The notes under the pieces: model-generated
Database searches by the model: none
What the model saw: only the letters and a program-made list of their open reading frames with translations
What the model was told of the DNA's origin: nothing
Assembly (NCBI GenBank): GCA_003559755.1
Contig: PWKM01000099.1
Span: 1-9,925 of the forward strand
Length of the DNA stretch: 9,925 bases
Direction: 5' to 3'
Source: Planctomycetota bacterium
Lineage (GTDB): Bacteria; Planctomycetota; PUPC01
Part shown: piece after piece, positions 7,018 through 9,925 of the stretch
Layout of the letters: each line of letters begins with the position of its first letter
Position numbering within the stretch: the stretch's first letter is position 1
Position numbers and translations under genes: made by a program

Positions 7018-7596
7018 GTGTTCAAATCCTGTCTGATCCTGGCCGTCGGAGGGCTGATCGGCCTGCTCGGCATCCTCCTCCTGGCGGGCTATTGGGCCGG
7101 CGCGTTCAATGTCGTTCACCTCGAGACCACCGAGCAGGGGCCCTACCGGATCGCATACCTGGACCATCCGGGCACCTATGCCGACATCGCCGAGACGGTC
7201 CTCAAGGTCGAGAAACTGCTCGCCGAGCAGGAGGTGGCCGGGCTGGCCGCCTGTGCCCTGTACTACGGGGACGTTCGGAAAGTGCCCGACGGCGACGAGG
7301 TGGGCATCCGTGGTGGATACGTGATCGAGAGGGACGCCGAGGTGGAGCCGCCGCTCGAGATCGTCGAGATTCCCCGCCGCGAGGTCCTGTTCGCCCGGTT
7401 CGAGGGCCATCCCAACATTGCCCGTGCGCGGATCGCCCACGACGTCGCCCAGTGGTTCGACGAGCATCCGCCCGAGCCCGGCCGGCCGTTCATCGAGTTC
7501 TTCCTCGAAGGGATGATGGAAGCAGAGGTCCCGCTGGTCGAGCCGTCGGAGCATGGCAAACTCGACATAGGGGGCGAATCGGGGGGGAACCAGTAG
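7018..7596 (+). CDS. Membrane-anchored GyrI-like small-molecule-binding domain protein
   Basis: A 192-residue protein. Residues 6-26 form one hydrophobic segment (Leu/Gly/Ile-rich), a membrane anchor or uncleaved signal. The rest matches the GyrI-like/effector-binding fold: a GPYRIAYLDHPGTYADI strand-helix unit (41-57), a central ALYYGDVRKVPDGDEVGIRGG region (80-100), and a closing FIEFFLEGMMEAEVPL repeat unit (158-173). The fold binds small molecules in transcription regulators and gyrase inhibitors. A single-helix tether implies an envelope role, with the domain probably outside the cytoplasm; the ligand is unknown. The start is GTG at 7018, supported by GAGGTG 5 nt upstream. It is 8 bp from the lipoprotein gene, so the two are probably cotranscribed. 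The Gly-rich C-terminal tail (185-190) looks unstructured. Confidence 0.72.
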   Translation: MFKSCLILAVGGLIGLLGILLLAGYWAGAFNVVHLETTEQGPYRIAYLDHPGTYADIAETVLKVEKLLAEQEVAGLAACALYYGDVRKVPDGDEVGIRGGYVIERDAEVEPPLEIVEIPRREVLFARFEGHPNIARARIAHDVAQWFDEHPPEPGRPFIEFFLEGMMEAEVPLVEPSEHGKLDIGGESGGNQ

Positions 7597-7604
7597 AGGA
7601 TCTT

Positions 7605-8291
7605 ATGAACACTCTGATTTTGCAGCGCGTTTTGTTTCTGTCCGCTGTTGCGGCCCTGGCTATCTCGGGTTGCTCGCGGATGGTTGTGGACACGCCCGCC
7701 GTCGAGAACACCATCTTCGTGACGTATGCCGACACTGGCGAGCCGATCAACGACTTTCTATTGATGACGTATTATGAGCAAGCACCGGAGGAGGAGGTCG
7801 TGATCCCAGTGCACGGGAAGAGCCGCGAGTACCAGACCTATAGAGTCGAAATTGCACGCCTGAATTCGGGCGGCGAGTTCACGCAGGATGCCCTGGTGAG
7901 ACGGGAGCGGCGCACTAGAAAAGGCGTCATCACTCGCCTTTCAATCGTTAGCCACCGGGTATTCAAGGACGGATATTTGCCTGCCGGACTGAATGGTCAT
8001 ACGGTTGCGATACGCACTAGAGCCGGGAACCCCATTCAGGTTGAATTGGAACCCGAGAAGCCCGGTGAACTGGATTCTGATCTGGGAGTAGTAATTTATG
8101 CTGATAGTACAATCGATAATCTGGCTTTTGTAGAGCCGGGAACAAAACACCGAGAACGCCTGATCGCCCTGCTGGAGCAGCAACTGCAGCGTGTGGAAGC
8201 CGCAGAGGAATATACAGACCGCCAGGCTCCGGGCACCCGAAGCATCAAAGAGATGTTGGCGGCGCTGGAAGAACTGAGAACGGAAGAATAG
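7605..8291 (+). CDS. Predicted lipoprotein of unknown function
   Basis: A 228-residue protein. A hydrophobic signal segment (3-20) ends in the lipobox ISGC with Cys23, so it should be lipidated and held at a membrane. The ATG at 7605 has AGAGGA 4 nt upstream; the frame is open further 5' but only through the neighbouring gene. After the signal come a short beta-rich region with DTGEPI (43-48) and FKDGYLPAG (120-128), which look like a carboxypeptidase-regulatory or transthyretin-like fold (tentative). The end is helical and charged (about 181-225). I do not recognise the family. GC falls to about 45-50% in 8041-8160 and codon use is looser than in the neighbours, which suggests a different origin or weak constraint. 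It follows the GyrI-like gene by 8 bp. Confidence 0.75.
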   Translation: MNTLILQRVLFLSAVAALAISGCSRMVVDTPAVENTIFVTYADTGEPINDFLLMTYYEQAPEEEVVIPVHGKSREYQTYRVEIARLNSGGEFTQDALVRRERRTRKGVITRLSIVSHRVFKDGYLPAGLNGHTVAIRTRAGNPIQVELEPEKPGELDSDLGVVIYADSTIDNLAFVEPGTKHRERLIALLEQQLQRVEAAEEYTDRQAPGTRSIKEMLAALEELRTEE

Positions 8292-8309
8292 AACCTGGAC
8301 CGCTGAGTT

Positions 8310-8346
8310 CTGCAATCAGGTTGCCGGCCGCTGCATCCTGATGCAG
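8310..8346 (+). repeat. Inverted repeats before the sulfatase gene (possible terminator, attenuator or operator)
   Basis: Two alternative hairpins share one arm. CTGCAATCAGG (8310-8320) pairs with CCTGATGCAG (8337-8346) over 10 bp with one bulged A. CTGCATC (8331-8337) pairs with GATGCAG (8340-8346) over 7 bp around a 2-nt centre. No T-run follows. The 107-bp gap otherwise holds only the AAGGAG site of the sulfatase and no clear promoter. Confidence 0.4.
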
Positions 8347-8401
8347 TTCGACGACGTGTCTTATTGGATGGTGCCCGACGGCGGCCGGAAGGAGTCGTAT
8401 G

Positions 8402-9754
8402 ATGGCACAGCCGAACATCGTGGTGATCCTGACTGACGACCAGGGCTACGGCGACCTGTCGTGTATGGGTGCCGCCGACCTGCAGACGCCGCACCTCGAC
8501 CGGCTGGCGGCGTCCGGGGCGCGATTCACCGACTGGTACTCGAACTCGCCGGTCTGTTCGCCCTCACGGGCGGCCCTGCTCACCGGCCGCTACCCGGGCA
8601 ACGCCGGTGTCCGGTCGATCCTCGCCGGCCATCGCACGGCGACCGGGCTGCCCCAGGGCGTCCCCACCCTCGCCTCGGCCCTCAAGCAGCGGGGCTACCG
8701 GACGGCGATGTTCGGGAAATGGCACCTGGGGCTGGCCCCGGGCAGCCGGCCGGAGGACCACGGGTTCGACAACTGGGCCGGCTTCCTCGCCGGCTGCGTC
8801 GATTACTATTCGCACATCTTCTACTGGGGGATGGCCGGCGGACGGAGCTGGCCCACGCACGACCTGTGGGAGGACGGCGAGGAGGTCTGGCACAACGGCG
8901 AGTACCTGACCGACTGGATATCCCGCCGGGCCGTCGAGTGGTTGCACAACCTCGACGACGACCGCCCGTTCTTCCTCTACCTGCCCTACAACGCGCCCCA
9001 TTACCCGATGCACGCCCCGGCGGAATACCTCGACCGTTTCCCCGGCCTCCCGCCCGACCGCCGCATCATGGCCGCGATGCTCAGCGCCGTCGATGACGGC
9101 GTCGGCGCGGTGATGGCCGAGCTCGAACGGCGGGGCGTCGCCGACGATACCCTCGTCGTCTTTACCTCGGACAACGGGCCGTCCCGCGAGGTGACGAACT
9201 GGCTCGACGGGACCGAGGTGCCGTATCACGGCGGCACGACCGGCGGGTTCAAGGGCGAGAAGTTCAGCTTGTTCGAGGGCGGCATCCGGGTGCCCGCCCT
9301 CATGAGCTGGCCCGCCCGCATCCCCGCCGGGCGGGTGGTCCGCGAGCCGGCCGCGTCGATGGATGTCTTTCCCACCGCGTTGCGAGCCGCCGGGGGGACG
9401 CTCGGCGATTACGAGCTCGATGGGGCGGACATCCTGCCGATGGTCGCCGACGGCGGGCCATCCCCCCACGACGACATATTCTGGGAGATGAACGATCAGA
9501 CGGCAGTCCGCCGGGGCCGGTGGAAGCTCGTCCTCAACGGACGGCTCGACGAGGGCGCACCGCCCGAGGATGCGGTACACCTCGCCGACCTCGCCGAAGA
9601 CCCCGCCGAGAGCCGCAACCTGAAGGACATCCACCCCGAGTTGACCGCAGACCTGACAGCGGCCGCCGAGACCTGGCGGGCGAAGATCGAGGACCGCTGG
9701 CAGAACGAATGGCTGCCCGCGGCCAACGGGACCACCGGCCGCCCGACGGCCTGA
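8402..9754 (+). CDS. Type I sulfatase (arylsulfatase family), apparently cytosolic
   Basis: A 450-residue protein of normal length. TDDQGYGD (11-18) holds the metal-binding Asp12 and Asp13. CSPSR (52-56) is the sulfatase signature in which Cys52 becomes formylglycine, followed by AALLTGRYP. GKWHLG (105-110), His200 in NAPHYP, SDNGP (256-260) and Lys284 in GGFKGEK complete the active site. It removes sulfate esters from sugars or aryl compounds and needs a formylglycine-generating enzyme, not seen here. The protein starts directly at the first strand (MAQPNIVVILTDDQ) with no signal peptide. A stop upstream in frame at 8339-8341, with no other start in between, rules out a longer form. AAGGAG is 7 nt before the ATG at 8402; an ATG at 8399 is only 4 nt away and less likely. 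Substrate position and sugar cannot be told; the neighbours suggest galactose-type oligosaccharides. Confidence 0.94.
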   Translation: MAQPNIVVILTDDQGYGDLSCMGAADLQTPHLDRLAASGARFTDWYSNSPVCSPSRAALLTGRYPGNAGVRSILAGHRTATGLPQGVPTLASALKQRGYRTAMFGKWHLGLAPGSRPEDHGFDNWAGFLAGCVDYYSHIFYWGMAGGRSWPTHDLWEDGEEVWHNGEYLTDWISRRAVEWLHNLDDDRPFFLYLPYNAPHYPMHAPAEYLDRFPGLPPDRRIMAAMLSAVDDGVGAVMAELERRGVADDTLVVFTSDNGPSREVTNWLDGTEVPYHGGTTGGFKGEKFSLFEGGIRVPALMSWPARIPAGRVVREPAASMDVFPTALRAAGGTLGDYELDGADILPMVADGGPSPHDDIFWEMNDQTAVRRGRWKLVLNGRLDEGAPPEDAVHLADLAEDPAESRNLKDIHPELTADLTAAAETWRAKIEDRWQNEWLPAANGTTGRPTA

Positions 9755-9797
9755 CAGGCGGGCGCGGCCGGCCCGGCACCGCACTCTCGATTGCCCG

Positions 9798-9814
9798 CCG
9801 GGCGGGATGCCCGG
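9798..9814 (+). terminator. GC-rich hairpin after the sulfatase gene, possible terminator
   Basis: CCGGGC-GGGAT-GCCCGG gives a 6-bp stem with a 5-nt loop, followed by ATTCTGCGTT, only weakly T-rich. An overlapping alternative, CCCGC-CGG-GCGGG (9794-9806), competes with it. It lies about 45 bp past the sulfatase stop, where a terminator is expected. Confidence 0.4.
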
Positions 9815-9852
9815 ATTCTGCGTTAGCATTTTGGGGGATCGAATGAAAATGG

Positions 9853-9917
9853 CCTCGTTGGTGCTGAGCTGTTAAAATGGCGGCAGAAAAATCAGCCAAA
9901 CAGCCGCACCAACGAGG
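9853..9917 (+). repeat. Long imperfect inverted repeat covering a ribosome binding site at the window edge
   Basis: CCTCGTTGGTGC (9853-9864) and GCACCAACGAGG (9906-9917) are perfect 12-bp inverted arms. Inside them GCTGTT (9868-9873) pairs with AACAGC (9899-9904), and TGGC (9878-9881) with GCCA (9895-9898). The 3' arm ends in GAGG, followed by TGA and ATG (9921-9923), so a hairpin would hide that site. The stretch is more AT-rich than its surroundings. It may be the leader of a transposase or other gene that lies past the window; the coding part is not visible. Confidence 0.6.
9870..9878 (+). promoter_or_regulatory. Possible extended -10 promoter inside the inverted repeat
   Basis: TG-T-TAAAAT (9870-9878) fits an extended -10 element (TAAAAT, 5/6). 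No good -35 is seen at 16-18 bp. Transcription would start near 9885, after the 5' arm of the repeat, so this RNA could not form the outer hairpin. Confidence 0.35.
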
Positions 9918-9925
9918 TGAATGGA

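Noticed and set aside
6963..7604. An N-terminal extension of the lipoprotein frame through the preceding gene.
   Set aside because: It overlaps the GyrI-like gene in another frame and would bury the signal peptide and lipobox.
8341..8436. A 31-codon frame just before and into the sulfatase gene.
   Set aside because: It has no ribosome binding site, overlaps the sulfatase start out of frame, and its peptide has no recognised motif.

Overview
The window is about 10 kb of high-GC bacterial DNA, coding-dense, with Shine-Dalgarno sites before every complete gene and several good sigma70-type promoters. The mix (a type I sulfatase, a GH4 glycosidase, a clan GH-A glycosidase, a xylose-isomerase-like sugar epimerase/isomerase and a URO-D-like methyltransferase-fold protein) is typical of polysaccharide-degrading bacteria of the Planctomycetota/PVC kind or similar phyla. 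That placement is an inference from gene content only; no rRNA or marker gene is present.

Layout. (1) 1-1110 (+): 3' part of a clan GH-A (GH5/cellulase-like) glycoside hydrolase, cut by the window edge. (2) 5512-1137 (-): four genes read leftward. GH4 alpha-galactosidase-like enzyme and an FmdE-family protein share a promoter (5585-5557). A sugar phosphate isomerase/epimerase-like TIM barrel has its own promoter (3489-3461). A LeuC/aconitase-family large subunit probably has its own promoter (2556-2529) and a ~120-nt leader. The LeuC and GH genes converge with only 26 bp between stops. (3) 5513-5822: 310-bp divergent control region holding the GH4 promoter and an opposite promoter at 5681-5709. 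(4) 5823-9754 (+): URO-D-like protein, a membrane-anchored GyrI-like domain protein, a lipoprotein of unknown function with lower GC, and a sulfatase. (5) 9755-9925: a GC-rich hairpin and then an AT-richer stretch with a 12-bp perfect inverted repeat whose 3' arm covers a ribosome binding site just before an ATG at the window end. This looks like the 5' leader of a mobile-element gene or another translation-controlled gene that lies mostly outside the window.

How the genes may work together (inference): the sulfatase has no signal peptide and GH4 enzymes are cytosolic NAD+/metal enzymes, so both would act on imported, sulfated, galactose-like oligosaccharides. The TIM-barrel protein would act on the released sugar or derivative. 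The GH-A enzyme may make the oligosaccharides. The URO-D-like and FmdE-like proteins are the least expected members and suggest a one-carbon or methyl-group step, or metal handling, tied to sugar use. LeuC looks like a housekeeping gene sitting without its LeuD partner. I see no CRISPR array, tRNA or rRNA gene.
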